64,000 bases of DNA from Arthrobacter sp. SLBN-83. GTDB lineage: Bacteria; Actinomycetota; Actinomycetes; Actinomycetales; Micrococcaceae. The stretch is from the NCBI RefSeq assembly GCF_006715285.1, contig NZ_VFMX01000001.1:124001-188000 (forward strand), in the 5' to 3' direction. The position numbers were made by a program, and so were the translations under genes. Below are positions 1 to 8,715 of this stretch, piece by piece. The notes beneath the pieces were generated by a model that worked only from the letters and a program-made list of their open reading frames with translations, ran no database searches and was not told the DNA's origin. Positions within the stretch are counted from its first letter, which is position 1, and the number at the start of each line of letters is the position of its first letter.

Positions 1-567
1 GCTGAAGGCGCGGTCGTAGTAGAGCTTGCTGGGTTCCCACGCTTCCCCCGCGTCCGGATAGCGGCTGGGATCGCCGGCGGCCTCGAACGCTTCAACAGCT
101 ACTTTGTGCGCCATGATGTGGTCCGGGTGCGGGTACCCGCCGTTCTCGTCATAGCTGAGGATGACGTGCGGCTTGAAGGAACGGACCAGCCGGACCAAGG
201 GTGCTGCCGCCTGGTGCAGTGGCAGGGTGGCGAAGGAGCCGGCGGGGAGCGGCGGGAGCGGGTCGCCTTCGGGAAGGCCCGAATCGACAAAGCCGAGCCA
301 CCTCTGGCGGATGCCCAGGATGGCAGCGGCCCGCTGCATCTCGAGCCGGCGGGCGCCGGCCATGTCGCGCTTGGGGTGCGGTTCACCTTCGACGGCGGGG
401 TTCTGGATGTCGCCCCGGGACCCGTCCGTGCAGGTTGCCACCAGGACGTCCACGCCGGCGGCAGCGTACATCGCCATGGTCGCAGCGCCCTTGCTGGATT
501 CGTCATCCGGGTGGGCGTGGACCGCGAGCAGCCGGAGCGGCACCTGGGAGTTGCTGGACGCTGTCAT
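1..567 (-). CDS. mca: Mycothiol S-conjugate amidase Mca (3' end cut off by window)
   Basis: Zinc-dependent cytosolic amidase of the PIG-L/LmbE family. In actinobacteria it cleaves mycothiol-toxin conjugates to a mercapturic acid and GlcN-inositol. The first 189 codons are present and the C-terminus lies beyond base 1. Visible motifs are AHPDDES at residues 18-24 (zinc-binding His and Asp, catalytic Asp), CTDGSRGD shortly after, and [10 protein letters not shown] with the third zinc His. The SSKGAAT stretch after the first motif fits Mca better than its paralogue MshB. The ATG has an AGGAG about 11 bases upstream. It is divergent from the DUF4307 gene. Confidence 0.9.
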   Translation of the reverse strand, partial: MTASSNSQVPLRLLAVHAHPDDESSKGAATMAMYAAAGVDVLVATCTDGSRGDIQNPAVEGEPHPKRDMAGARRLEMQRAAAILGIRQRWLGFVDSGLPEGDPLPPLPAGSFATLPLHQAAAPLVRLVRSFKPHVILSYDENGGYPHPDHIMAHKVAVEAFEAAGDPSRYPDAGEAWEPSKLYYDRAFS

Positions 568-680
568 GGAAGGGACGGCTCCTAATTCTTTTTCTGCGGC
601 TGGTGGCAGCTTACGGATGATGATCGCGGGGCAATTGCCCGGCAGTTGGAACCCCCGCCAGGCGGCGGCGGAAAGGGCAC

Positions 681-686
681 TAAACT
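681..686 (+). promoter_or_regulatory. -10 box of a leaderless transcript (DUF4307 gene)
   Basis: TAAACT lies six bases before the GTG at 693 and there is no Shine-Dalgarno sequence, so transcription should start at or next to the start codon. No good -35 is visible. Confidence 0.5.
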
Positions 687-692
687 GGTCTG

Positions 693-1151
693 GTGACTTC
701 CCCGGACCAGCCGGCCCAACCCGCGCCCGCAGACTCTAGCCTAGCCAATCGCTATGGTGCTAAAAAGCGCCGGCTCTCCCCCAAGGCCGCCCGCGCTGCC
801 ATCGCCGCCGCGATGGCCGTGGGAATCGGGTTCCTGGCCTGGGTCACTACCTCCAACTCGCTTTCCGGCGTGACGTACAAGGACGTGGGCTACAGCACCA
901 CCGATGCCACGCTCGCCGAGGTTGACTTCCAGGTCACCCGTGAACCGGGGAACCCGGTCAAGTGCGCCGTGAAGGCCCTTGATTCCAAATTTGCCGTGGT
1001 GGGCTGGAAAGTGGTGGACATTCCGCCAACAGCGGCAGATGGAACTCCCGACGGCGGCAGGACAGTGGCCCAGCGCGTCACCTTGCGCACGGAGTCGGCG
1101 TCGGTGTCCGGCGTGGTGGACAGCTGCTGGATCCCCGGCGCAGAGTCATAA
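693..1151 (+). CDS. DUF4307 domain membrane protein
   Basis: A 152-residue protein with a short Pro/Ala-rich and basic cytoplasmic N-terminus, one membrane segment at about residues 33-51, and an extracytoplasmic domain of about 100 residues with two Cys (near CAVKA and DSCWIPG) that could form a disulfide. This matches the actinobacterial DUF4307 family, whose function is unknown. It begins with GTG. Its position between mca and greA is a common arrangement in Micrococcales; it is divergent from mca across about 125 bases. Confidence 0.85.
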   Translation: MTSPDQPAQPAPADSSLANRYGAKKRRLSPKAARAAIAAAMAVGIGFLAWVTTSNSLSGVTYKDVGYSTTDATLAEVDFQVTREPGNPVKCAVKALDSKFAVVGWKVVDIPPTAADGTPDGGRTVAQRVTLRTESASVSGVVDSCWIPGAES

Positions 1152-1177
1152 CGCATGTGATCTGCGACGCTTCCCTG

Positions 1178-1207
1178 TTGGGTTATCTCCAGAGGATTGA
1201 CTACAAT
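1178..1207 (+). promoter_or_regulatory. Possible greA promoter
   Basis: TTGGGT at 1178-1183 and TACAAT at 1202-1207 are 18 bases apart. A start near 1214 would give greA a leader of about 90 bases containing the hairpin at 1223-1268. Assigned by eye only. Confidence 0.35.
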
Positions 1208-1222
1208 GGAGAGATACCTTTA

Positions 1223-1268
1223 CCCCGCTGAGCTGGTTACTGTTCCACAAGTGGCCACCGTGGCGGGG
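1223..1268 (+). terminator. Hairpin followed by TCTTTT in the greA leader
   Basis: CCCCGC at 1223-1228 pairs with GCGGGG at 1263-1268. An inner GGTTAC/GTGGCC stem (1235-1240 with 1251-1256) forms with two G-T pairs. TCTTTT follows directly. It could end the DUF4307 transcript or, if the TACAAT box is greA's promoter, act as an attenuator inside the greA leader. The stem is short and interrupted. Confidence 0.35.
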
Positions 1269-1302
1269 TCTTTTGCATGTAGGACCACTAGAGGAGAAGT
1301 CC

Positions 1303-1797
1303 GTGTCTACCACCAACAGCGCATCTGCAGCCTGGCTGACCCAGGAAGCTTTTGACCGCCTGAAGGCAGAGCTGGACCACCTTTCCGGCGCAGGCCGGGC
1401 GGAGATCGTCCAGAAGATTGAAGCAGCGCGGCAAGAGGGGGACCTCAAGGAGAACGGGGGCTACCACGCGGCCAAGGAGGAGCAGGGCAAGATCGAAGCC
1501 CGCATCCGCCAGCTGACGGTACTGCTCCGCGATGCCCATGTGGGTGAAGCACCTGCCGATGACGGCATCGTGGAACCCGGCATGATCGTGGTCGCCAGGA
1601 TCGCCGGTGACGAGGAGACCTTCCTGCTGGGGTCGCGCGAAATCGCCGGCGACTCGGACCTGGATGTCTTCAGCGAGAAGTCGCCCCTGGGTTCAGCCAT
1701 CCTGGGCCACAAGGAGGGCGAGACCCTCAGCTACGTCGCGCCCAACGGCAAGGACATCAAGGTGGAGATCCTCTCCGCCAAGCCCTACACGGGCTAG
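1303..1797 (+). CDS. greA: Transcription elongation factor GreA
   Basis: Rescues backtracked RNA polymerase by stimulating transcript cleavage through the secondary channel. The 164-residue product has the usual two parts: an N-terminal coiled coil (about residues 10-80, with the acidic tip around the ENGGYHAAKEEQ segment) and a C-terminal FKBP-like domain ending in GKDIKVEILSAKPY. The actinobacterial form is slightly longer than the 158 residues of E. coli. The GTG at 1303 is chosen because GAGGAG sits six bases upstream; an in-frame TTG at 1273 lacks a ribosome site. Confidence 0.95.
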   Translation: MSTTNSASAAWLTQEAFDRLKAELDHLSGAGRAEIVQKIEAARQEGDLKENGGYHAAKEEQGKIEARIRQLTVLLRDAHVGEAPADDGIVEPGMIVVARIAGDEETFLLGSREIAGDSDLDVFSEKSPLGSAILGHKEGETLSYVAPNGKDIKVEILSAKPYTG

Positions 1798-1850
1798 CCC
1801 TGAACCCTGCCCCGCGCAAGACGGGCGGGAAAGCAGGAAGCCTTTACAGC

Positions 1851-1895
1851 AGAAGAGCGGCGGCCGTCCCCCATCGGGACGGCGGCCGCTCTTCT
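1851..1895. terminator. Bidirectional terminator between greA and the rhomboid gene
   Basis: A 20-bp inverted repeat with two mismatches (arms 1851-1870 and 1876-1895, GC-rich core) lies between convergent genes. It is flanked by T-rich sequence on the + side and AGAAG on the other. Confidence 0.85.
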
Positions 1896-1935
1896 TTCAT
1901 TTCTTATGGATGCAGGCCACCGGCGGGACCTTCCA

Positions 1936-2565
1936 TCAGAGTCCCCGCGCAATTGCCGGGCTGCGCGGACGAAGCAGCAGGGCGGCCACCACCCCTCCGG
2001 CCGCACCGCCAAGGTGTGCCTGCCAGCTGATGTAGCCGGCCACGAACGGCAGGGCGCCGAGCAGAATGCTGCCGTAGCCCATGAAGAGAACAACGGCGAG
2101 CAGGATCTGCCGCCAGCTGCGGTTGAAGAACCCACGCACCAGCAGGAAAGCGAAAAGCCCGAACACCAGGCCGGAAGCACCCACCGTGACACCGTTCCCG
2201 ATGAGCCAAACCGTCAGGCCGCTGCCCAGCCAGCTGAAAGCCAGGGCGGTGAGGAAGACGCGCAGCCCGGAGAGGAACACCAGGAAGCCGAAGATCACCA
2301 GGGGCAAACTGTTGGACAGGAGATGGTTCAGGTTTGCATGCAGGAGCGGGAAGGTAAAGATGTCCAGCAGCCCGTCGGGGCTCCTGGGGCGCAGGCCGAA
2401 CGTCCGGGTGAGGGCGCCCATCATCAGCGTGTTGACTACTTCGATGGCGAACAGCAGGACCAGGAAACCACCCAGCACCACCAGCCCGCCCTTCGCGCGG
2501 GACGCGATGGTCTGCCGCTCGGGGCTGCGCCCGTTACCCGGAAATCCGTTACCCAGTCCGGCCAT
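1936..2565 (-). CDS. Rhomboid family intramembrane serine protease
   Basis: A 209-residue polytopic protein with about six membrane segments. The rhomboid signatures are present: HANLNHLLSN (His and Asn of the oxyanion region, residues 76-85), GASG with the probable nucleophile Ser131, and AHLGG with the probable catalytic His184 in the last helix. It should cleave single-pass membrane substrates within the bilayer; the substrate cannot be told. It ends next to the greA terminator and its start is eight bases from the ilvA stop, so it is probably cotranscribed downstream of ilvA. Confidence 0.88.
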   Translation of the reverse strand: MAGLGNGFPGNGRSPERQTIASRAKGGLVVLGGFLVLLFAIEVVNTLMMGALTRTFGLRPRSPDGLLDIFTFPLLHANLNHLLSNSLPLVIFGFLVFLSGLRVFLTALAFSWLGSGLTVWLIGNGVTVGASGLVFGLFAFLLVRGFFNRSWRQILLAVVLFMGYGSILLGALPFVAGYISWQAHLGGAAGGVVAALLLRPRSPAIARGL

Positions 2566-2573
2566 GGCCGCTC

Positions 2574-3812
2574 CTAATGCACCACGATCGGCTGGAAGCC
2601 CTCGGCACGCAGGGCGCTGAGGACCTGCTCCCCGTGCTGGTGTCCCTTGGTTTCCAGGTTCACGGTGATGGAGACGTCACCCATGCTGATGGAACCCCCC
2701 ACCCTGGTGTGGTCAAGGCCGGTGACGTTCGCGTCGTTTTCGGCGATGATGCGGGCGATGGTGGCCAGCGAGCCGGGTCGATCGTCAAGCATCATGCGGA
2801 CCGTCATGTACCGGCCCGCGGCGGAGAGGCCGCGCTGGATGACCTTGAGCATCAGCATGGGGTCGATATTGCCGCCGGAGAGCACAGCCACCGTGGTGCC
2901 AGGGTTCTCGATCTTGCCGTCCATGAGGGCCGCGACCCCCACTGCGCCGGCGGGTTCCACCACCATCTTTGCCCGTTCCAGCAGGAAGATCAGGGCGCGG
3001 GCCAGGGAGTCCTCGCTGACCGTGACCACATCGTCCACCAGTTCCCGGATGATGCTGAAGGGCAGCTGTCCGGGCCGCCCCACGGCGATGCCGTCCGCCA
3101 TGGTGGACACCTTCTTGAGCGGCACCAGCGCATCTGCGGCCAGCGAGGGCGGGTAGGCCGCCGCGTTCTCCGCCTGGACGCCGATGATCCGGATGTCCCG
3201 GCCAAGTTCGCGGGCGCGGGCCTTGATGGCCACGGCGACCCCTGCAAGGAGGCCCCCGCCGCCTACGCCCATGAGGACGGTGTCCACGTGCGGGACCTGC
3301 TCCAGGATCTCCAGGCCCACGGTCCCCTGCCCCGCCACCACGTCCACGTTGTCGAACGGATGCACGAAGACCATGCCGGTTTCGTTGCTGTAGCGCTGGG
3401 CTTCGGCGAGCGCCTCGTCCACGTTGTGCCCGTGCAGTATGACTTCGGCTCCGTGGCTCCGGGTGGCGGCGAGCTTGGGCAGTGCGACGCCCAGGGGCAT
3501 GTAGATACGGGCTTTGATGCCTAGGCTTTTGGCAGCCACTGCGACGCCTTGGGCATGGTTGCCGGCCGATGCCGCCACCACGCCGCGCTTCTTTTCGTCG
3601 GGTGAGAGCCGAGCCATCCGGACATAGGCACCACGGACCTTGAACGAGCCGGCGCGCTGCAGGTTTTCGCATTTGAAGTAGACGTCGCCGCCTACCATGC
3701 CTCCGAGGGCCCGCGATGACTCCACGGGAGTGCGCGCGATAATCCCGTCAAGCAGCTTCTGCGCCTCAAGGACATCGTCCAGTGTGACGGGAAGGGTTTC
3801 AAGGATCTTCAC
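2574..3812 (-). CDS. ilvA: Threonine ammonia-lyase (threonine dehydratase) with ACT domain
   Basis: PLP enzyme converting threonine to 2-oxobutyrate and ammonia. Residues 1-320 form the fold-type II catalytic domain with the PLP lysine in GSFKVRGA (Lys58), the SAGNHAQG phosphate-side loop and the GVGGGGL phosphate-binding loop. Residues about 335-412 form one ACT-like domain. At 412 residues with a single ACT domain it is of the shorter type found in many Gram-positives, and it may be either biosynthetic or catabolic. It ends the cluster with the AI-2E-type transporter gene, four bases upstream. A GAGGAG ribosome site precedes the ATG. Confidence 0.93.
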   Translation of the reverse strand: MKILETLPVTLDDVLEAQKLLDGIIARTPVESSRALGGMVGGDVYFKCENLQRAGSFKVRGAYVRMARLSPDEKKRGVVAASAGNHAQGVAVAAKSLGIKARIYMPLGVALPKLAATRSHGAEVILHGHNVDEALAEAQRYSNETGMVFVHPFDNVDVVAGQGTVGLEILEQVPHVDTVLMGVGGGGLLAGVAVAIKARARELGRDIRIIGVQAENAAAYPPSLAADALVPLKKVSTMADGIAVGRPGQLPFSIIRELVDDVVTVSEDSLARALIFLLERAKMVVEPAGAVGVAALMDGKIENPGTTVAVLSGGNIDPMLMLKVIQRGLSAAGRYMTVRMMLDDRPGSLATIARIIAENDANVTGLDHTRVGGSISMGDVSITVNLETKGHQHGEQVLSALRAEGFQPIVVH

Positions 3813-3815
3813 GGA

Positions 3816-5156
3816 CTACTCTCCTCTGGGTTCTGCCCCGGGGCCCTCCATGGAAGAGGTGCGGGCATCACGGGGTTCGGCTGCAGTGCCGGCCGCCGCG
3901 TCCCTCCCCGCGTCGGATGCAGAAGGCGGTTCAACGTCCTGGATGGTGTTGTCCCCGCCCGCTCCGGCTGTGATGGGCTTCCCGGCAATTACCGGCACCT
4001 GTTCATGTTCCCACGTTCTGGCGGCGATGTAGCGAACGGCCGAGTTTGCTACGGCCAGGATGGGCACGGAGAACAGCGCCCCGGGGATACCGGCAAGGTA
4101 GGAGCCGGCGGCAACGCTGAGGATCACGGCCACCGGGTGGAGCGATACCGCCTTGCCCATCACCAGCGGCTGCAGGATGTGGCCCTCAAGCTGCTGGACC
4201 AGGAGGACGATTGCCAGCATGATGAGGGCGTTGACGGGGCCGTTGGCCACCAGTGCCAGGAGGACGGCGACGACGCCGGTCACCAGGGCACCCACCACCG
4301 GGATGAATGAGCCAAGGAACACCAGGACACCGAGGGGCAGCGCAAGCGGGACGCCGATGATGGCTGCACCCACGCCGATGCCGAGGGCGTCGACTGCCGC
4401 TACGAACATCTGGATGCGCGCATAGCTGACCATGGATGCCCAGCCCTTGTGGCCTGCGCCGAACGTGGCGGCCCTGGCCTTGCGCGGAAGCATCCGGACC
4501 AGGAACGCCCAGATCCGGTCTCCTTCCAGGAGGAAGAAGATGAGGATGAACAGCGAGAGGAGCATTCCGGCTGCGAAGTGGCCGGCGGTGCTGCCGACGG
4601 AGAGGGCTCCGCTGACGATGCTGCTGCTGTTGTTCTGCACCGCATCGGTGGCTTCCTTGATGTACTGGTCGATCTGGTCTGCGGTGAGGTGCAGCGGACC
4701 TGCGGACAGCCAGTCCTGGACCTGCCGGACGCCTTCGAGTGCCTGCGAATAGAGTTCGCTGAAGCCAACAACCAGCTGCCGCCCCACCAGGGCCAGCGCC
4801 CCGACAATGACGCCGATGAAACCAAGGATGGTTACCGCTACCGCCAGGCCCGCCGGCAGTCCCCGCTTCTTCAGCCAGGCTGTCACCGGGCTGAGGAGTC
4901 CGGCGAGGAGGGCGGCCACCATGATGGGGATGATCAGGAGGGTGATGTGGCTGAGCAGCCACACCAGCGTCCCGGCCATCAGGAGGATCAGGCCCAGGCG
5001 CCATGACCACGACGCTGCGATGCGGATTCCGTAGGGAATGTCCCTGTCCAGTTCACGGTCTGCCAGGACCCTCAGGGGCGGGGCCGCGGCGGCCGCCGGT
5101 GCCGCATGGGCGGGCGCTGGATGGGCAAGTGTAACGTCGTCCTCTTTAGGCGTCAT
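3816..5156 (-). CDS. AI-2E family transporter (PerM-like membrane protein)
   Basis: A 446-residue protein with an Ala/Pro-rich cytoplasmic N-terminus (about 45 residues), roughly seven to eight membrane segments, a soluble loop of about 60 residues after the third segment, and a charged C-terminal tail of about 75 residues. The pattern PVVGALVTGVVA...LVQQLEGHILQPLVMGKAVSLHP is the AI-2E/PerM family signature region. Members include exporters of autoinducer-2 and Na+/H+ antiporters, so the substrate is open. It lies between galM and ilvA on the same strand. Confidence 0.85.
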   Translation of the reverse strand: MTPKEDDVTLAHPAPAHAAPAAAAAPPLRVLADRELDRDIPYGIRIAASWSWRLGLILLMAGTLVWLLSHITLLIIPIMVAALLAGLLSPVTAWLKKRGLPAGLAVAVTILGFIGVIVGALALVGRQLVVGFSELYSQALEGVRQVQDWLSAGPLHLTADQIDQYIKEATDAVQNNSSSIVSGALSVGSTAGHFAAGMLLSLFILIFFLLEGDRIWAFLVRMLPRKARAATFGAGHKGWASMVSYARIQMFVAAVDALGIGVGAAIIGVPLALPLGVLVFLGSFIPVVGALVTGVVAVLLALVANGPVNALIMLAIVLLVQQLEGHILQPLVMGKAVSLHPVAVILSVAAGSYLAGIPGALFSVPILAVANSAVRYIAARTWEHEQVPVIAGKPITAGAGGDNTIQDVEPPSASDAGRDAAAGTAAEPRDARTSSMEGPGAEPRGE

Positions 5157-5207
5157 ATCCCCATACTTCCGCAGCAGCGGCCCAAAGCAAACTACGGCTC
5201 GGGCAAA

Positions 5208-6173
5208 CTACCGGCCCACCCCGCCCGGCGTGTAGTCGATACCCCATTCCATGCTGAAAGACTCTCCCGGGGGCAACCATCGAAGCCCGTCGCCGGAGTT
5301 GAAGGCATTGGCCGGCCCCGTCATGGGCTCCACGGCCACCGCGCGGGTCCTGCCCGGGTACAGCGTGCTCACATAGACGTGGACATAGCTGCAGGCTTCA
5401 TCCTGCCAGAGGGACACCGCGCTGCCGTCGGCTGCGGCCAGGGTATGCCGGGCCTTCCCATCTTCATACTGCAGGTCCGTCAGGGCAACGTCCACGGCGA
5501 TGTTCGCAACGTGCCGGCCGGAACGGAAGTCGACGTCCCCGTCCACCGGGGCCGAACCACGCGGGATCAAACGCTCATCTGCCACCAGCCGGGTATTGGC
5601 GGCAACGGTCAGCCGCAGTTCCTCCACCGGGGCGTCACCAAGGCGCAGGTAGGGGTGCGCGCCCAGCACGAAGGGTGCAGCCGCAGCGGAATCGTTGGTG
5701 AGGGTTTGCCGGACGTGCAGTCCCAGGTCTGCCGAAAGCTGGTACTCCACGCGGTGCCGTACCAGGAACGGGTAGCCGTGCTGCGGGAAGACGGCCGCCT
5801 CCAGGGCGACGGCGTGCGGGGACTCCCCCACCAGGGCGTAGCCTGTGTTGCGGAGCAGGCCGTGGCTGGCGTTGTTGCGGGACACCTCCGTGATGTCCAG
5901 CTGCTGCTTCCTGCCGTCCAGGAGCCACTGCCCGTCCTCCACCCTGTTGGCCCAGGGCGCCAGCGTAATGCCGGCACCGCCGGGGGCGATCTCATCATCG
6001 CCGTAGGTCTCGGTCAGCAGGACCCCTTCCCGGCTGAAGGAGCGGAGTCCTGCGGCGAGTTCGGTGACTACGGCCACGGCATCGCCGCGCCGCAGCTCGT
6101 ACTGCCGGCCGGTGGCGCAAGGCCGGGCGCCTGCGGAAGGTGCGGTGATTCCCTGTTCGGAAGAGGCTGTCAT
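5208..6173 (-). CDS. galM: Aldose 1-epimerase family protein
   Basis: Mutarotase-like protein that interconverts alpha and beta anomers of aldohexoses. It has the beta-rich galactose mutarotase fold, with NRVEDGQW early, NNASHGLLRN carrying a conserved His, LGAHPYLRLGD with the second His, and a C-terminal Glu in AVEPMTGPANAFNSGDGL. It is divergent from galT-galK, which supports a galactose role, although the sequence is of the broad YihR/GalM-like group. I place the start at the second ATG (6173) because TACGGT at 6181-6186 is seven bases upstream; an ATG two codons earlier (6179) is possible. Confidence 0.85.
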   Translation of the reverse strand: MTASSEQGITAPSAGARPCATGRQYELRRGDAVAVVTELAAGLRSFSREGVLLTETYGDDEIAPGGAGITLAPWANRVEDGQWLLDGRKQQLDITEVSRNNASHGLLRNTGYALVGESPHAVALEAAVFPQHGYPFLVRHRVEYQLSADLGLHVRQTLTNDSAAAAPFVLGAHPYLRLGDAPVEELRLTVAANTRLVADERLIPRGSAPVDGDVDFRSGRHVANIAVDVALTDLQYEDGKARHTLAAADGSAVSLWQDEACSYVHVYVSTLYPGRTRAVAVEPMTGPANAFNSGDGLRWLPPGESFSMEWGIDYTPGGVGR

Positions 6174-6275
6174 GGGCATAACCGTACAACGGCCCGCCTG
6201 GGTCTTCGCATATGCCGCACTGTTAGATTTTGTTGTTAACTATTCATCCTTGATCGTTTGTGCGAGACTTTTTGC

Positions 6276-7433
6276 ATGACAGGGATTACCAGCACCACAC
6301 TCTCGGATGGCCGGGAGCTGATCTACTTCGACGACGCCGGCACCCGGGCCTCGCGCGCAGAGCACCTCACCACAGACCGCCGGGGGCTGCCGCCGCGGGG
6401 CGAACCGGGCGAGGTCCGCTTCGATGCGTTGACGGATGAATGGGTGGCCATCGCCGCGCACCGCCAGGCCCGTACCCACCTGCCGCCGGCAGACCAGTGC
6501 CCCATCTGTCCCACCACGCCCGGCAACGCTTCCGAAATTCCTGCCGCCGATTACGACGTTGTGGTCTTCGAAAACCGCTTCCCCTCCCTCGGACCGGCCC
6601 TGGGACCGGTACCTGGGGACCCCTCATGGGGAACGAAAGGCCCTGCCTACGGCCGCTGCGAAGTGGTGTCCTTCACCCCGGAACACACGGGGTCCTTCAG
6701 CGGACTGACACCCGAGCGCTCCCGCACGGTGATCGAAGCGTGGTCGCAGCGTACTGCTGCCCTCAGCGCTTTGGACGGCATCAAGCAGGTCTTTCCGTTC
6801 GAAAACCGCGGGGCTGATATCGGCGTGACGCTGCACCACCCCCATGGCCAGATCTACGCTTACCCGTACGTCACGCCCCGCGCAGGGGTCCTGGGCGCCG
6901 CGGCCAGGAAGTACTACGACGCCAAAGACGGCAGGGACACCCTGACCGGCTCACTGCTGCGCGCCGAGCGGGAAGACGGTAGCAGGATGGTGCTTGAAGG
7001 AAAGCACTTCAGTGCCTACGTGCCCTTCGCAGCCCGCTGGCCGCTGGAAATCCACCTCGTACCACACCGCCATGTACCCGACCTTTCCGCATTGGGCGGG
7101 GAGGAAAAAGATGAGCTGGCGCAGGTCTACCTGGACCTGCTCAAGCGGGTGGATGCGCTGTATCCCACACCCACGCCCTACATCTCCGCCTGGCACCAGG
7201 CGCCGCTGGACGACGTCCTCCGGCCGGCCGGCTACCTCCACCTCCAGCTGACCTCCCCGCGCCGGGCCGCCGATAAGCTGAAGTACCTGGCCGGGTCCGA
7301 GGCAGCCATGGGGGCCTTCATCAACGACACCACCCCCGAAAACGTGGCGGAACGCCTGCGCACTGTGGTGGTCCCGCCGTCGTCCACGCCTGCTGCCGCC
7401 ATGGCCGCCACCCCGGAAGGAGCCTCCGCGTGA
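6276..7433 (+). CDS. galT: Galactose-1-phosphate uridylyltransferase
   Basis: Leloir pathway enzyme that exchanges UMP between UDP-glucose and galactose-1-phosphate. It is 385 residues long. The zinc-site CPIC is near residue 75 and the nucleophilic histidine is in HHPHGQIYAYPY. ENRFPS and the second conserved PLEIHLVPHRH segment are also present. The ATG at 6276 is preferred over an in-frame TTG 18 bases upstream. Its stop overlaps the galK start by four bases, so the two are translationally coupled. A 102-base divergent region separates it from galM. Confidence 0.95.
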   Translation: MTGITSTTLSDGRELIYFDDAGTRASRAEHLTTDRRGLPPRGEPGEVRFDALTDEWVAIAAHRQARTHLPPADQCPICPTTPGNASEIPAADYDVVVFENRFPSLGPALGPVPGDPSWGTKGPAYGRCEVVSFTPEHTGSFSGLTPERSRTVIEAWSQRTAALSALDGIKQVFPFENRGADIGVTLHHPHGQIYAYPYVTPRAGVLGAAARKYYDAKDGRDTLTGSLLRAEREDGSRMVLEGKHFSAYVPFAARWPLEIHLVPHRHVPDLSALGGEEKDELAQVYLDLLKRVDALYPTPTPYISAWHQAPLDDVLRPAGYLHLQLTSPRRAADKLKYLAGSEAAMGAFINDTTPENVAERLRTVVVPPSSTPAAAMAATPEGASA

Positions 7434-8617
7434 GCATGCAGGAACAGGACCAGGTTGGCAACGCACCTGCCGCCCGTGCAGACCTCAGCGCCCGCTTCGG
7501 GCAGGAGTTCGGCAGCGCGCCCGACGGCGTATGGCAGGCCCCGGGGCGGGTGAACCTCATCGGCGAACACACCGACTACAACGAGGGCTTTGTCCTCCCC
7601 TTCGCCATCGACCGCACGGCCCGCGTGGCCGTCGCCGTCCGCCAGGACTCCACCGTGCGGCTGCTCTCAACCTATGGTGACCAGGGCGTAGTCAGCACCA
7701 CCCTCGATTCATTGCGCCCCGGCACAGCCAAGGGCTGGACGAAGTACCCCCTGGGCGTCATGTGGGCACTCCGGGAGCGGGGCATCGGCGTCCCCGGACT
7801 GGACCTGCTCCTGGATTCCAACGTGCCGCTCGGTGCCGGCCTCTCGTCGTCGCACGCCATTGAATGCGCGGTCATTACCGCACTCAATGACCTCACCGGG
7901 GCCGGTCTTTCTGCCCAGGACATGGTGCTGGCCACCCAGCGGGCGGAAAACGACTTTGTCGGTGCGCCCACGGGCATCATGGACCAGTCCGCGTCGCTGC
8001 GTGGTTCAGAGGGCCACGCGGTCTTCCTGGACTGCCGGGACCAGACGGCAAGCCTGGTGCCCTTCGAAACCCAGCCCGCGGGCCTGGTGCTCCTGGTGAT
8101 CGACACGAAGGTGTCGCACTCGCACTCCGATGGAGGCTACGCCTCACGCCGCGCATCCTGCGAGCTGGGCGCCGAGGTACTGGGCGTCAAGGCGCTGCGC
8201 GACGTCGAGGTGGCCGATCTTGAGGAGGCCAGCGGCCTGTTGGATGAGGTGACGTTCCGGCGGGTGCGGCACGTGGTCACCGAGAATGACCGGGTGCTCC
8301 AGACCGTGGAGCTGCTGGGCGGCCCCGGCCCCAGCGCCATCGGCCCCCTGCTGGATGCCAGCCACGCCTCCATGCGCGACGATTTCGAAATCTCGTGCCC
8401 CGAACTGGACCTGGCCGTGGACACCTCCCGGGCCAATGGGGCCATCGGCGCGCGCATGACGGGCGGCGGGTTCGGCGGAGCAGCCATTGCGCTGACCCCC
8501 GTGGACGCCGAACAAAAGGTGCGTGACGCCGTCGTGAAGGCTTTCGCCGGCGCCGGCTTTGCGGCACCGGAGATCTTCACCGTCTCCCCTGCCGCCGGAG
8601 CGAAACGGATCTCCTAA
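7430..8617 (+). CDS. galK: Galactokinase
   Basis: GHMP kinase that phosphorylates galactose at C1 with ATP. All three family motifs are present: GRVNLIGEHTDYNEGFVLP near residue 43 (sugar binding), PLGAGLSSSHAIE near residue 135 (ATP-binding Gly/Ser loop), and GARMTGGGFGGAAIAL near the C-terminus. Its 395 residues are normal for the family. The GTG start overlaps the galT stop and has GGAAGGA upstream. It is the last gene of galTK, followed by a perfect palindromic terminator. No galE is in the window. Confidence 0.95.
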   Translation: MSMQEQDQVGNAPAARADLSARFGQEFGSAPDGVWQAPGRVNLIGEHTDYNEGFVLPFAIDRTARVAVAVRQDSTVRLLSTYGDQGVVSTTLDSLRPGTAKGWTKYPLGVMWALRERGIGVPGLDLLLDSNVPLGAGLSSSHAIECAVITALNDLTGAGLSAQDMVLATQRAENDFVGAPTGIMDQSASLRGSEGHAVFLDCRDQTASLVPFETQPAGLVLLVIDTKVSHSHSDGGYASRRASCELGAEVLGVKALRDVEVADLEEASGLLDEVTFRRVRHVVTENDRVLQTVELLGGPGPSAIGPLLDASHASMRDDFEISCPELDLAVDTSRANGAIGARMTGGGFGGAAIALTPVDAEQKVRDAVVKAFAGAGFAAPEIFTVSPAAGAKRIS

Positions 8618-8648
8618 TCACGTGGCGGCGGCACAACGCCTTTAACGG

Positions 8649-8680
8649 GCGTGGGCCCCACCAATTGGTGGGGCCCACGC
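8649..8680. terminator. Perfect 32-bp palindromic terminator
   Basis: The 16-base arms are exact reverse complements centred on CCAATTGG, lying between convergent galK and the Bax-inhibitor-like gene. It should work in both directions. Confidence 0.85.
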
Positions 8681-8715
8681 TGCTTAACGTACGACGGCGG
8701 AAGCTGCCTGGGTGC

